Shown here in pieces: positions 38,270 through 49,383 of a stretch of 64,000 bases of DNA. Each line of letters begins with the position of its first letter. Positions within the stretch are counted from its first letter, which is position 1. The DNA comes from UBA2966 sp965242505. GTDB taxonomy: Bacteria; Pseudomonadota; Alphaproteobacteria; UBA2966. A program made the position numbers and the translations under genes. The notes under the pieces are model-generated. The model made no database searches and was not told where the DNA came from. It saw nothing but the letters and a program-made list of their open reading frames with translations. The stretch covers positions 1,550,001 through 1,614,000 of the forward strand of contig OZ251449.1 in assembly GCA_965242505.1 (NCBI GenBank), read 5' to 3'.

Positions 38270-38301
38270 TCCTTCTTCCGTTTCGCGCGGGGGAGCGCGG
38301 C

Positions 38302-39758
<1,457 letters not shown>

Positions 39759-39762
<4 letters not shown>

Positions 39763-40238
39763 GGTCCGATCTCCATGGGCCCGGACACCGGAACCCGACC
39801 GCCCGTCCGGACCAGTCCGTCAACGCCGCGCGGCGCGTGGCCGAGCATGTCCGCCAGGGTCAGGTCGTCGAGAACCCGCTGAACGGCCTCGGCCACGGCG
39901 GTCCAGCGGCCGCCCACCTGGCAGCGGTCCTCGAAATCGCAGAGCCCGCCCCCCGCGGGCAGGCAGTCGGTCAAGGCGACGGGTCCCTCGAATCCGGCGA
40001 TGATTTCGGCCACGGAGATTTCCGTCGCGGGACGATCCATCCTGTAGCCGCCGTTCCGGCCGCGAACGGCCGTGAGCAGTTCCAGCTCCGCCAGACGATG
40101 AAGCAGCTTGCCAACGGTCGGCACGGGAAGGCCGGTGGACAGAACGACCTCCGGCGTCGTCCGCAACTCGCCGTGATGGTGGGCCATGTGGCCCATCACC
40201 ATCACCGCGTAATCCGTCATTCGACCGAGTCTCAACAT
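39759..40238 (-). CDS. Rrf2-family SUF operon regulator
   Basis: A 159-residue Rrf2 winged-helix repressor that likely senses Fe-S supply. The N-terminus has LGRMTDYAVMVMGHMA and the helix-turn-helix LSTGLPVPTVGKLLHRLAELEL, followed by RGRNGGY. Three cluster-ligand cysteines are in DCLPAGGGLCDFEDRC. I choose ATG 40238 (MLRLGRM, GAGGG upstream) over ATG 40280, because the best promoter puts the transcript start near 40278. It heads the suf operon, the usual place for autoregulation. Confidence 0.92.
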
Positions 40239-40284
40239 GACGCGCGCCCTCGCTGGACGGTGAATCCAGACCAATTCCATCCGG

Positions 40285-40313
40285 TATATAGGCGGGCGGA
40301 GAGAATTTGTCCA
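40285..40313 (-). promoter_or_regulatory. Candidate sigma-70 promoter of suf operon
   Basis: On the minus strand TGGACA (40313-40308), a 17-base spacer and TATATA (40290-40285) give a close match to a sigma-70 promoter. The transcript would start near 40278, leaving a leader of about 40 bases before the regulator's ATG at 40238. The regulator probably binds over or next to this site; the operator itself is not resolved. Confidence 0.6.
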
Positions 40314-40443
40314 GCGCCGTCGGCCGGACGCGTCGATAATATCTCTTCACCCGCCATCGGCACTCGCCGACGCGCGGCCGTTGCGTATGACGACGGAGCT
40401 GCGACGATACCATCAGGCGCTGCCGAAACCTTCTGGATGAATC

Positions 40444-41715
40444 ATGCCCTTCCGCTTCGTTCACACGGCCGACGTCCATCTCGACTCGCCGCTGCGCTCG
40501 CTCGCGCTCCGCAACCCCGATCTCGCCGAACTCGTCGGCGACGCCACCCGCGGCGCCTTCACGCGGATCATCGATCTCTGCCTCGACGAACGGGTGGACG
40601 CGCTGATGATCGCGGGCGACCTCTACGACGGCGATCAGACGTCGATGAAGACGGCGCTGTTCCTGGCCCAACAGTTGCGGCGGCTGGACGAGGCCGGGAT
40701 CCGGACGTTCATCGTGCGCGGCAATCACGACGCGCAATCGCGGATCACCAAGGAGCTCGCCTTGCCGGACGGGGTGAAGCTGTTCGGCGGGCGGGGCGAG
40801 GCGGTCGAGCCGGACCGGCCGGACGGCGGGATCCCCATCGCGGTGCACGGGATCAGCTTCGCCAGGCCCCAAGCGCCGGAGAGCCTGGTACCGAAGTTCA
40901 AGCCCCCGGTCGCCGGCGCGTTCAACGTCGGCCTGCTACACACCAGCCTCGGCGGGTCGGCAGCGCATGACGACTACGCGCCTTGCAGCGTATCCGAACT
41001 GGTGGACGCCGGTTTCGACTATTGGTGCCTGGGCCACGTCCACAAGCGGGAGGTGCACCGCGAGGTCCCGCGCGTCGTCATGCCCGGGATGCCGCAGGGG
41101 CGCGACATCGGCGAGGCCGGCCCCAAATCGGCGACGATGGTCCGCGTCGGCGACGACGGCGCGGTGGACTGCCGGCCGCACCCGACCTGCATCGCGCAGT
41201 TCGAGCGCATCGCGGTCGATCTCACCGGCGCCGAGGAATGGCGCGACGTGGCGGGGCGCATCGGCGCCGGCCTCGAACGGGAACGGCGACGCGTCGACGC
41301 CGACCATCTGGTCGTCCGTCTGGAACTGCGCGGCGCGACGGGGTTGGCGTGGCGCCTGCGGCGCGACCGGGACCTGGTGAGGACCGAGGCCGACGAACGG
41401 GCGGGCGCGATCGGCAAAACCTGGATCGAGGAGGTCGACGTCGCGGCGACGGCGGACGGAGAAGCCGCGGAACCCGTCGGGCCGGTAGGCGAACTGGCGG
41501 CGAAGATGCGAAACGTCTCCGCATCGGAAGGGTTCCGGCAACACGCCCTCGACGTGGTGGACGGCCTCGTGGGGGCCCTGCCGCCCGAAGCGCGCCGCGC
41601 CTTCGGCGACAACGAGGCGGAACGCGGCGCGATTCTCGAGGCGCTGATCGCCGAAGGACACGAAGCGACGATCGCGCATCTACGCGGGGGCGCGGCGAAG
41701 GAAGCAGCGGACTGA
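40444..41715 (+). CDS. SbcD-like (YhaO) metallophosphoesterase exonuclease
   Basis: A 423-residue DNA repair nuclease subunit. The calcineurin-like motifs are FVHTADVHLDSP (D, H), IAGDLYDGD, VRGNHDAQS and GHVHKREV, so the metal site is complete. It resembles YhaO/SbcD, which process DNA ends with an SMC-like partner. Its TGA overlaps the start of the partner ATPase gene by one base. The start at ATG 40444 follows a weak GGATGA. Confidence 0.92.
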   Translation: MPFRFVHTADVHLDSPLRSLALRNPDLAELVGDATRGAFTRIIDLCLDERVDALMIAGDLYDGDQTSMKTALFLAQQLRRLDEAGIRTFIVRGNHDAQSRITKELALPDGVKLFGGRGEAVEPDRPDGGIPIAVHGISFARPQAPESLVPKFKPPVAGAFNVGLLHTSLGGSAAHDDYAPCSVSELVDAGFDYWCLGHVHKREVHREVPRVVMPGMPQGRDIGEAGPKSATMVRVGDDGAVDCRPHPTCIAQFERIAVDLTGAEEWRDVAGRIGAGLERERRRVDADHLVVRLELRGATGLAWRLRRDRDLVRTEADERAGAIGKTWIEEVDVAATADGEAAEPVGPVGELAAKMRNVSASEGFRQHALDVVDGLVGALPPEARRAFGDNEAERGAILEALIAEGHEATIAHLRGGAAKEAAD

Positions 41716-44700
41716 TGCGCCTGCGCCGCCTCGACCTGTCGCGCTACGGCATCTTCACCGATCACGAAATCGACTTCGGCGCGCCCGCCCCCGGCGCGCC
41801 CGACCTGCACGTGATCTACGGGCCGAACGAGGCGGGAAAATCGACGGCGTTGTCCGGGTTTCTCGACCTGCTGTTCGCGTTCGAGCACCGCAGCCGCTAC
41901 GGCTTCGCGCACGGCTACGACGCCATGCGCGTCGAGGCGGATCTGGAGATCGGCAGCGAGACCCACCGTTTCGCGCGCATCAGGAGGAGGCAGGGAAGCC
42001 TGCTCGACGGAAACGGCCAGCCGGCCTCCGAAGGCGTGCTCTCCAACGCGCTCGGCGGGATGAACCGCGATGCCTACAGGGAGATGTTCTCGCTCGACGA
42101 CGACACTCTGGAGGCCGGCGGCGAGGCGATCCTTCGCAGCGAAGGCGATCTCGGCCAACTCCTTTTCGCAGCGGGGGCCGGCATTACCGAGTTGCATGGA
42201 ATCCTCGGACGGTTGCGCGGCGTCGCCGACGGGTTTCACAGGGGCCGGGCGCGGAACACCGGACTCCACGAGCTCAAGGTGCGACTCGGCGAGCTCGAAA
42301 CGGAGAAGAAACGGCTCGACATCGCCGCGAGCGCCTATGCGCGCCTCACCGAGGAACGCGACCGGGAGAAAGAGGCCTATGACGAGGCGGCGGCGGCGCG
42401 GGCCAGGCTGGAGACCGGGCGCGACGACGCCGAACGCCGTCTTCAGGGCCTGCCCCGGCTTGCCGAAATCCGCCGCTTGCGCGCCGAGCTCGACCCTCTC
42501 GAGCCGCTGCCGGAGCCGCCGCAAGTCTGGTTCACGCAGGTCGGGGACCTCATCGAGCGGGAACCCAGGCTGACGTCGGGGATCGAGAGCCTCCGCGAAC
42601 GGAAGCGGCAATCGATGGAGAAACGCGAGGCCCTGGTCGTGGACGAGGCGATCCTCGCCGTCGAGGACCGCGTCGCAGGGCTCGACCTGCCGCGCGGCCG
42701 GTACGTGACGGCGGAAGAAGACCTGCCCCGGCGGCGTTCCGAACTCGCCGAACACAAGGGAAGGATTACGGCCATTCTCAGGCGTCTGGACCAGGCGCCC
42801 GGCGCCGACCCCGACGCCCTCGTCATACCGGCCGCGGCCACAGGGGAATTGCGGGAACTGATCGAACGGCGGTCCGGTATCGAAGAGCGGCGCCGGACCG
42901 CGCAGGACGAGCTGAAGACGGCGGAAGCCGACGTCGAACGGGCGGGCCGCGCCCTCGAAGAGGTCGGCGGCGGAAGCGACCCGACGGCGTTCGACCGGTT
43001 GAACGACGCGTTGAAAGCGGCGCAATCGGACGACTGCCGCGCGCGCCTCGACCTGCGCGCCGAGGAGCTGGAACGCCTGCGGGCCAAGTGCGATGCGGCG
43101 TTGACGCAGCTGCGGCCGTGGAACGGCGGCGCGGAAAACCTGGCGCGGGTCCAGACGCCCGAGGCGGACGAGCTGGACGGCTGGCGGCGGGAACTCGACA
43201 AGGCGGCCGGAGACGTCGAACGGATCGAACGGGAGAACGACCGTCTCGCGGCCGACCGGAAAAGGCATTCCGCCCAGGCCGATGCGAAAAAGGCCGAAAC
43301 CGGCGTCGTCGGCGACCGCGAGGCGGCGCGATTGCGGAGGGAACGCGAAACGGCCTGGACCCTGCTGCGGGAGAGGCTGGACGCCGACTCCGCCGACGCC
43401 TTCGAGAAACGGTTGCGCGAGGACGACGCGGCGACGGCCGGCCGCATCGCGCACGCGGAGACGCTCGCCGCGATGAGACAGGCCGACGAGGCGTTGCGAA
43501 ACACGGAAGCGGAGATCGAACGGAACGCCGCGGACCTCGCCTCGGCGCGCGACCGGGAACGGCGGGCGCTGGACGAGATGGCCGCCGCCGTGCAGACCAT
43601 GATCGACGCCGGCGCGGCGGACCTGCCTCCCGACATCGCCTTGCCCAAGCTCTCGGGCTGGATCGACCGCCGCGCCGCGGTCCTGGAGATCCAGCACGAG
43701 ATCCGCCGCGAAACCATCGGCTTCGAGCGCGCGCGCGACGACGTGAACCGGCATCGCGAGCGGCTGTCGGAAACCTTGACGGCCGCCGGCGTCGCGCACG
43801 ATCCGGAGGCGGAACTCGAACGGCTGATCGGGATCGCGGAGTCCGCCGCGGCGGAGGACAGGGATCGTCGGGCGGCGTCGAAGGCGGCGCGGGACCGGTT
43901 CCAGGGAAAGCGCGTGGAGCTGGAGCATCGTCGGCGCGACGCGAAAACGGCGGAACGGGACGACGCCGCATGGCGGGCCGACTGGACCGGGGTGCTGGCG
44001 CGATGCTGGCTCGGACGGCTCGATCCGGAACCGTCGAGCGCGGCCGCGCGGCGCATCCTCGACGAGGCGGCGTCACTGGACTCGGCGCTCCAGGCGCAGG
44101 CCGAAATCGCCGGACGCATCGAGGCGATGGAACGCGACCGGGCCGCCTATGCGGCGGAGCTGCGCGACCTCGCCGAACGGTCGGGCGCCGCGTTCGACCC
44201 CGAACGGGTCGTTGCCGCAGGCGACGCGTTGAAGGAGCGTCTCGGCGCGGCGCTCTCCGACCGGAAGCGGCGGAACGAGCTGTCGAAGGAGATTGAGGAC
44301 CTCGCCGAAAAGACCGCGGCGGCCGAGAAAGACCGTGCGGAGCTGCATACGGTCGCCGACGAGATGTTCCGGGCGTTCGACGTGAACACGCTGCGGGAGG
44401 TGGACGAGCGGCTGAGAAAGACGGCGCGGCGGAACGAGCTCCGCAAGGAATTGGCGGACCGCGAAGCCGAGTTGGCCGCGTCGATGAAGACGGACTCGCC
44501 CGAGGAGGCGGAAGCCATCCTCCGCGAGACGGACCGGGAGAACCTCGAACGGGACGTCGCGGAGATCAAGTCGCGGCTCGATGACGCGTCACAGCGGATG
44601 AACGAACGCTATCGCGCGCTCGGAAAGGCGGAAGACGCGCTCCGCGCGGTGGGCGACGACGACGCGGCGGCCCGGCTCGAAACGGAACGCCGCACGGTTC

Positions 44701-45221
44701 TTCTCCAGATCGAGGAAGGCGCGCGCGGCCATCTGAGGCTCCTGCTCGGCGTCGCGGCGGCGGAACGGGCGCTCGCCGCCTATCGCGACGAACACCGCAG
44801 CTCGATGATGAAACGCGCCTCCGCCGCGTTCCGCACGATCAGCCGCGGCGCGTATTCAGGACTGGAGTCGCAGCTCACCGACAAAGGCGAGATCCTTATC
44901 GGAATCGCCGCGGGCGGCGGGGCGAAGATCGCGTCCGACATGTCGAAAGGCGCGCGCTTCCAGCTTTATCTCGCCTTGCGCGTCGCCGGCTACCGCGAGT
45001 TCGCGAACCGGCATGGGCCGGTGCCGTTCATCGCCGACGACATTCTCGAAACCTTCGATGATTTCCGCGCCGAGGAGGCGTTTCGTCTGTTTGCGGACAT
45101 GGCGGGGTTCGGACAGGTCATCTATCTGAGTCACCACCGGCATCTGTGCGGGATCGCGAAGGAGGTCTGCCCGTCGGTTGCGATCCACGAGCTTCCCACT
45201 GCGGCCCCGGCCCGGCCGTAG
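41715..45221 (+). CDS. SbcC/YhaN-like SMC-type ATPase
   Basis: A 1168-residue partner of the nuclease before it. The N-terminal head has RLDLSRYGIFTDHEIDF and Walker A YGPNEAGKSTALSG; about 850 residues of charged, Arg/Glu/Ala-rich coiled coil follow. The C-terminal head has the signature MSKGARFQLYLALRVAGYREF and Walker B VPFIADDILETFDD with D-loop. YhaN-type proteins lack the canonical zinc hook; I see no CXXC near the middle. The pair probably works in repair of broken or blocked DNA ends. Convergent with the next gene. Confidence 0.93.
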   Translation: MRLRRLDLSRYGIFTDHEIDFGAPAPGAPDLHVIYGPNEAGKSTALSGFLDLLFAFEHRSRYGFAHGYDAMRVEADLEIGSETHRFARIRRRQGSLLDGNGQPASEGVLSNALGGMNRDAYREMFSLDDDTLEAGGEAILRSEGDLGQLLFAAGAGITELHGILGRLRGVADGFHRGRARNTGLHELKVRLGELETEKKRLDIAASAYARLTEERDREKEAYDEAAAARARLETGRDDAERRLQGLPRLAEIRRLRAELDPLEPLPEPPQVWFTQVGDLIEREPRLTSGIESLRERKRQSMEKREALVVDEAILAVEDRVAGLDLPRGRYVTAEEDLPRRRSELAEHKGRITAILRRLDQAPGADPDALVIPAAATGELRELIERRSGIEERRRTAQDELKTAEADVERAGRALEEVGGGSDPTAFDRLNDALKAAQSDDCRARLDLRAEELERLRAKCDAALTQLRPWNGGAENLARVQTPEADELDGWRRELDKAAGDVERIERENDRLAADRKRHSAQADAKKAETGVVGDREAARLRRERETAWTLLRERLDADSADAFEKRLREDDAATAGRIAHAETLAAMRQADEALRNTEAEIERNAADLASARDRERRALDEMAAAVQTMIDAGAADLPPDIALPKLSGWIDRRAAVLEIQHEIRRETIGFERARDDVNRHRERLSETLTAAGVAHDPEAELERLIGIAESAAAEDRDRRAASKAARDRFQGKRVELEHRRRDAKTAERDDAAWRADWTGVLARCWLGRLDPEPSSAAARRILDEAASLDSALQAQAEIAGRIEAMERDRAAYAAELRDLAERSGAAFDPERVVAAGDALKERLGAALSDRKRRNELSKEIEDLAEKTAAAEKDRAELHTVADEMFRAFDVNTLREVDERLRKTARRNELRKELADREAELAASMKTDSPEEAEAILRETDRENLERDVAEIKSRLDDASQRMNERYRALGKAEDALRAVGDDDAAARLETERRTVLLQIEEGARGHLRLLLGVAAAERALAAYRDEHRSSMMKRASAAFRTISRGAYSGLESQLTDKGEILIGIAAGGGAKIASDMSKGARFQLYLALRVAGYREFANRHGPVPFIADDILETFDDFRAEEAFRLFADMAGFGQVIYLSHHRHLCGIAKEVCPSVAIHELPTAAPARP

Positions 45222-45239
45222 ACGGCGGAGAAGGATTCG

Positions 45240-45365
45240 CCGCCCCTGGCCCGACGACCCCCACCCCGACCCTCCCCCTGTCAGGGGGAGGGAGAACAAG
45301 AGACGGGAGGGAGCCATTATCACTCCTCCCCCCTGACAGGGGGGAGGTCGGGAGGGGGGTGGACG
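45240..45365 (+). repeat. Composite GC-rich repeat element, locus 9
   Basis: Compact copy with A (45245-45290) and a perfect B (45323-45362) and no clear L or C. It lies between two convergent stop codons (45221 and 45384), so it is well placed to end transcription from both sides. Confidence 0.85.
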
Positions 45366-45383
45366 CGATCCGTCCGGGCCGTT

Positions 45384-46298
45384 TCAGGCGTCGATCCGGT
45401 AGAGTCGCATGGCGTTCCCGGCGAACAGCTTGCGCCGGTCCTCGATGGGAAGGTCGGCCGTCGTCCGCTTGAACAGCGAGTAGATGGCGTCGAACGACGC
45501 CCCCATCCGGTCGACGGGGTAATTGCTGGCGAACATGCAGCGGTCGACGCCGAAGACCTCGATGGTCTCGCGGATGATGCGCGCGTTCCCGTCGTCGCTC
45601 CAGGCGTTTCCCGGCGCCAGCAGGAAGGAGATCTTGGTCGCGACGTTCGGGCGCGCGGCGACGGCTTCCATCCCTCGCCGCCAGCGTTTCAGGCCCTCCT
45701 CCCCGCGGTCCCACGGAAGGCCCGCGTGATTGAGGATCATGCGGACGCCGGGCAGCGCGCGGGCGACCTCGGCGGCTTCCTCGAGATGCCAATACGGCAC
45801 CCGCATGTCCCAGGACAGCCCGTATTTCGGGAACAGGGCCAGATCGCCGAGCCACGCGTCGTCCTGCATGGCGCCCGGTTCCCCCGCGACCGATTCGTCC
45901 GGCGATCCGGCAACCCTGGGCTTGGTCCGAATGCCCTTGACCAGCGGGTTTTCGGCCTGCCGGGCGAGTATCTCCTCGGTCTCGGGGCGGGCCAGCGGCG
46001 CCCACGCCACGATCGCGTTCGGCGCGCCGGCCTTCTCGTGAAGGCGCGTCAGCCAGTTCGTCTCGTCCAGCGGGTCTCCGACGTGCCGCTCCGCCTCGAC
46101 GTGGACCGTCTTGACGACGTTGTGCCCTTCCGCGTCCCGCCGGTAGTCCTCCGGCAGATAGTCGCGCCGCAGGACGTCGTAGTCGCCGAACGGAAAGCTC
46201 TCCAACGGTCGATCCGTCAGCCACGGATAGTGGAGGGCGTCGAGATCCCAGAAGTGATGGTGCGCATCGACGATTTCCAGGTCGGACGTTTCGGACAT
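45384..46298 (-). CDS. Amidohydrolase family (COG3618-like) hydrolase
   Basis: A 304-residue TIM-barrel hydrolase. The metal-binding start is IVDAHHHFWD; later motifs are VKTVHVEA, VKGIRTKP, MILNHAGLPWDRG and MFASNYPVD (catalytic Asp). Relatives open lactones or hydrolyse 2-pyrone dicarboxylate-type compounds. The tautomerase gene 55 bases upstream on the same strand suggests a joint role in breaking down a small oxo-acid. The substrate is unknown. Confidence 0.9.
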   Translation of the reverse strand: MSETSDLEIVDAHHHFWDLDALHYPWLTDRPLESFPFGDYDVLRRDYLPEDYRRDAEGHNVVKTVHVEAERHVGDPLDETNWLTRLHEKAGAPNAIVAWAPLARPETEEILARQAENPLVKGIRTKPRVAGSPDESVAGEPGAMQDDAWLGDLALFPKYGLSWDMRVPYWHLEEAAEVARALPGVRMILNHAGLPWDRGEEGLKRWRRGMEAVAARPNVATKISFLLAPGNAWSDDGNARIIRETIEVFGVDRCMFASNYPVDRMGASFDAIYSLFKRTTADLPIEDRRKLFAGNAMRLYRIDA

Positions 46299-46353
46299 GA
46301 CGGCGTTCCAGTCTGGATGGCGCGATGGGCGTCGGGATTCCCGGTCCGGGCGG

Positions 46354-46701
46354 TCACGGACGCCGTTCGGGCGGAGCGTCGGCCCCGGTCAGGTGATCCG
46401 CGGCTTCCGTCGTCCTCAACAGGACGTAAACGTCCCGGGTATCCATGTAGGTTTCGAACACGTCGCGGATCAGTCTGGCGCACAGGTCCTTCCGCGCCTG
46501 GGGCGGGCCGGGCGCGATGTCGACGGTCACCGTGGGCAGTCCGTCCCCGATCCCGCCGAAGGCCTCGCGAACGGAGACGTAGATCCATTTCCCGGTCGCA
46601 GGAGACAGCGCCTCGTCGATCGCCCGCCTGATCCCCTTCCGAAGCCGTTCCTTGTGGGCGTCCGTGTATCCCTCCGGGATGTCCACGCGCACGATCGGCA
46701 T
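46354..46701 (-). CDS. Tautomerase superfamily protein
   Basis: A 115-residue protein beginning MPIVRVDIPEGYTDAHKERL. After removal of Met, Pro-1 would be the catalytic base, as in 4-oxalocrotonate tautomerase. The length suggests two fused beta-alpha-beta units or one unit with an extension. ATG 46701 is the start. It is transcribed with the amidohydrolase and divergently from the cupin gene. Confidence 0.85.
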   Translation of the reverse strand: MPIVRVDIPEGYTDAHKERLRKGIRRAIDEALSPATGKWIYVSVREAFGGIGDGLPTVTVDIAPGPPQARKDLCARLIRDVFETYMDTRDVYVLLRTTEAADHLTGADAPPERRP

Positions 46702-46863
46702 CCGAGTTCCTCCCCGCGCTCCGCGCGCCGCCCGTCCTTTTACACGCAATTCACGATTCGCGCGCGGACCCTCGTCCCTCCGCGCCACGTTCCCGCGGCG
46801 CTGCATGGGCCCGGACATGGCGATATAGTGAGCCGAACGACGATCCTTTCCGGGGGGCAGGCC

Positions 46864-47472
46864 ATGACCGTCACCGAGCCGAACGCCTCGATCGCGGACC
46901 GACGCGCCGCCGCGGTCGACGACATGCTGGCGCGCGTGCGCGAGATCGAGAGAACGCGCGGCGTCACGCGCGATGCGTTGAACGACATGCGCGAGGAGCT
47001 CTACGAGCTCGCCGCGCGGAAGGAGCTCTTTCCCGGGAGCGATTTCCCGCCGCCGGAAGGCGGCGCCTCCAACATCCGCTACCTCCTGTCGGAGGACGCC
47101 GACAAGCGCTTCGCGCTGTACATGAACTCCATCAAGCCCGGCAAGCTCACCAATCCGCACAACCACACGACGTGGGCCATCGTCGCGGCGGTGGAAGGCG
47201 AGGAGATCAACCGGTTCTACGAGCGCACGGACGACGGCGCCGACCCCGGCAAGGCGGCCCTGAAGCAGATCGGCGAGGTCGTGGTGAGGCCGGGCGTGGG
47301 CGTGGCGATGATGCCGGACGACATCCACAGCATCGCGGTCACGGGCGGCGCGCCGACCCTCCATCTGCACATGTACGGGAAGTCCCTCGACGCCATTCCC
47401 GACCGGCTCGGCTTCGACCTGGAAACCGGCGCGGTCGATCGCTACGGCGGCGGGTTCGGAGCGACGGCGTAG
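46864..47472 (+). CDS. Cysteine dioxygenase-like cupin
   Basis: A 202-residue cupin with the iron ligands in NPHNHTTWAIVAAVEG and HLHMYGKSLD. The layout and helical N-terminus (about residues 10-60) match the cysteine/3-mercaptopropionate dioxygenase family, which oxidises thiols to sulfinates. GGGGGG lies close before ATG 46864. A rhodanese gene follows 22 bases later, so the two probably serve the same sulfur pathway. Confidence 0.85.
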   Translation: MTVTEPNASIADRRAAAVDDMLARVREIERTRGVTRDALNDMREELYELAARKELFPGSDFPPPEGGASNIRYLLSEDADKRFALYMNSIKPGKLTNPHNHTTWAIVAAVEGEEINRFYERTDDGADPGKAALKQIGEVVVRPGVGVAMMPDDIHSIAVTGGAPTLHLHMYGKSLDAIPDRLGFDLETGAVDRYGGGFGATA

Positions 47473-47494
47473 CGGCCCGGACGGACGCCGGACC

Positions 47495-49099
47495 ATGCCC
47501 CGGAGCATAAGCGCGCCCGGCCTCAAGGCGCTGATCAACGACGGCGGGGAACTCGCGCTTCTGGACGCGCGCGAGCAGGGAAGCTTCGGGCGCGCCCACC
47601 TCTTCTTCTCGAGCTGCCTGCCGCTGAGCCATCTCGAACTGCGTATCCGCGACCTCGTTCCGCGCCGCGGCGCGCGCATCGCGCTCACGGACGCGGGCGA
47701 AGGGCTCGCCGACCGGGCGGCGGACAAACTGGAAGGGTTCGGATACTCCGACGTGGCCGTGCTGGAAGGCGGCGTGCGGAGCTGGAGCGACGCCGGCTAC
47801 GAGCTGTTCAGCGGCGTGTCGGCGCCGAGCAAGGCCTTCGGCGAATTCGTCGAGCGCATCGACGGAACGCCCGACGTCACCGCGGAAGAGCTGCGCGCCA
47901 AGCGCGCCGCCGGCGAGGACGTGATCGTGCTGGATTCGCGCCCCCTCGACGAATACCTGCGCATGACCATCCCCGGCGCGATCAACGCGCCCGGGGCCGA
48001 ACTCGCCTACCGGGCGCGCGCGCTCGTCCCGGATCCGACGACGCAGATCGTCGTCAACTGCGCCGGGCGGACGCGCAGCATCATCGGGGCCCAGTCGCTG
48101 ATCAACGCCGGCCTCCCCAACCCGGTCAGGGCGCTGCGCAACGGAACCATGGGATGGCGCCTCGCCGGCCTCGAGCTCGAGCGCGGAGCGACGCGCCTCG
48201 CGCCCGAGCCCAGCGCCGCCGAGGCGGAACGGGCGCGGGCCGTGGCGGACGACGTCGCCGCGCGATTCGGCGTGCCCTTCATCGGCCTCGACACGCTCGA
48301 GGAGTGGCGCCGGGAGGCCGACTCCCGCAGCCTCTATCTCCTCGACGTGCGCCACCCGGAGGAGTACGCCGGGGGCCACCTGCGCGGCTCGCGCCACGCG
48401 CCGGGCGGCCAGCTCGTCCAGAACACGGATTCGTACATGGCCACACGGGGCGCGCGGGTCGTGCTGATCGACGACACGGCCGTTCGCGCCACGATGACCG
48501 CGTCGTGGCTGTTGCAGATGGGCTGGCGGGACACGGTGGTCCTTCGGGACGGGCTCGAGTCCGGCGGCCTCGTCGCCGGCGCCCATTCCCCCGAGATCCC
48601 CGGCCTGGACGAAATCGAGGCGGCGGAGATTTCACCAGCGGATCTGAAGCGCGCACTCGACGCCGGCGATGCGGTCGCGGTCGACCTGTCCGACAGCCGC
48701 GCCTACAGGGCCGGACACGTTCCCGGCGCGTGGCACTCGACGCGCGCCGGGCTCCCGGACGATCTGCCGAAGGTCCCAGCGGCCTCCCTCCTCGTTCTGG
48801 CGTCGGAGGACGGGACCCTGGCCCGGCTGGCGGCGCCGGAAGCGGAGGCCGCGACGGACGCGCCGATCAAGGTTCTGGCGGGAGGAACCCGCGCGTGGCG
48901 CGACCTCGGCTATCCGCTGGCCGGCGGCTTCGAGAACATGGCGCGGGAACCCGACGACCACTACCCGCGCGCCTGGGACCGGGACACGGACGTCGAGCAG
49001 GCCATGCGGGACTACCTCGCCTGGGAGACCGGTCTCGTCGAGCAGGTGGAGCGCGACGGCGACGCGCGGTTCGAGATCGTCCGCCCCGGCTCGGCATAG
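47495..49099 (+). CDS. Four-module rhodanese-like protein
   Basis: A 534-residue protein made of four rhodanese domains (about residues 1-110, 125-230, 255-360 and 375-475). Only the second has the catalytic cysteine loop, VVNCAGRTRS. The equivalent loops of modules 1, 3 and 4 read ALTDAGEG, VLIDDTAV and VLASEDGT and cannot carry a persulfide. A C-terminal tail of about 60 residues has many charged and aromatic residues. Sulfur transfer by one active module with three structural ones is inferred; the cupin upstream is the likely partner. Confidence 0.92.
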   Translation: MPRSISAPGLKALINDGGELALLDAREQGSFGRAHLFFSSCLPLSHLELRIRDLVPRRGARIALTDAGEGLADRAADKLEGFGYSDVAVLEGGVRSWSDAGYELFSGVSAPSKAFGEFVERIDGTPDVTAEELRAKRAAGEDVIVLDSRPLDEYLRMTIPGAINAPGAELAYRARALVPDPTTQIVVNCAGRTRSIIGAQSLINAGLPNPVRALRNGTMGWRLAGLELERGATRLAPEPSAAEAERARAVADDVAARFGVPFIGLDTLEEWRREADSRSLYLLDVRHPEEYAGGHLRGSRHAPGGQLVQNTDSYMATRGARVVLIDDTAVRATMTASWLLQMGWRDTVVLRDGLESGGLVAGAHSPEIPGLDEIEAAEISPADLKRALDAGDAVAVDLSDSRAYRAGHVPGAWHSTRAGLPDDLPKVPAASLLVLASEDGTLARLAAPEAEAATDAPIKVLAGGTRAWRDLGYPLAGGFENMAREPDDHYPRAWDRDTDVEQAMRDYLAWETGLVEQVERDGDARFEIVRPGSA

Positions 49100-49320
49100 C
49101 CGCGCCCCTCTCCCTCGGCGCGACCCCCACCCCGACCCTCCCCCTGCCAGGGAGAGGGAGAAGAGGGGGGACGGGAAGGAGCTGTCGATCGGCCCTCCCC
49201 CCCCTGACCATTCATACTCCTCCCCCCTGACAGGGGGGAGGTCGGGAGGGGGGTCCGGAGCGCCCCGCAACGCCGCGCACTCCCCGATCCCTGCCGGTAT
49301 GAGAAAAGCGGGCTACCCCG
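49100..49320 (+). repeat. Composite GC-rich repeat element, locus 10 (with C module)
   Basis: Short L (49100-49120), A (49121-49163), B (49195-49255) and C (about 49256-49318, CCCCGATCCCTGCCGGTATG then AGAAAAGCGGGCT). It starts at the rhodanese stop codon and ends about 65 bases before the stop of the RiPP precursor gene, which converges on it. Confidence 0.85.
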
Positions 49321-49383
49321 GCCGCCGCCGGAAGACCCACCCCCGACGGCTACATCAGCGCCGGCCGGGGCGGGCCGCGTCGA

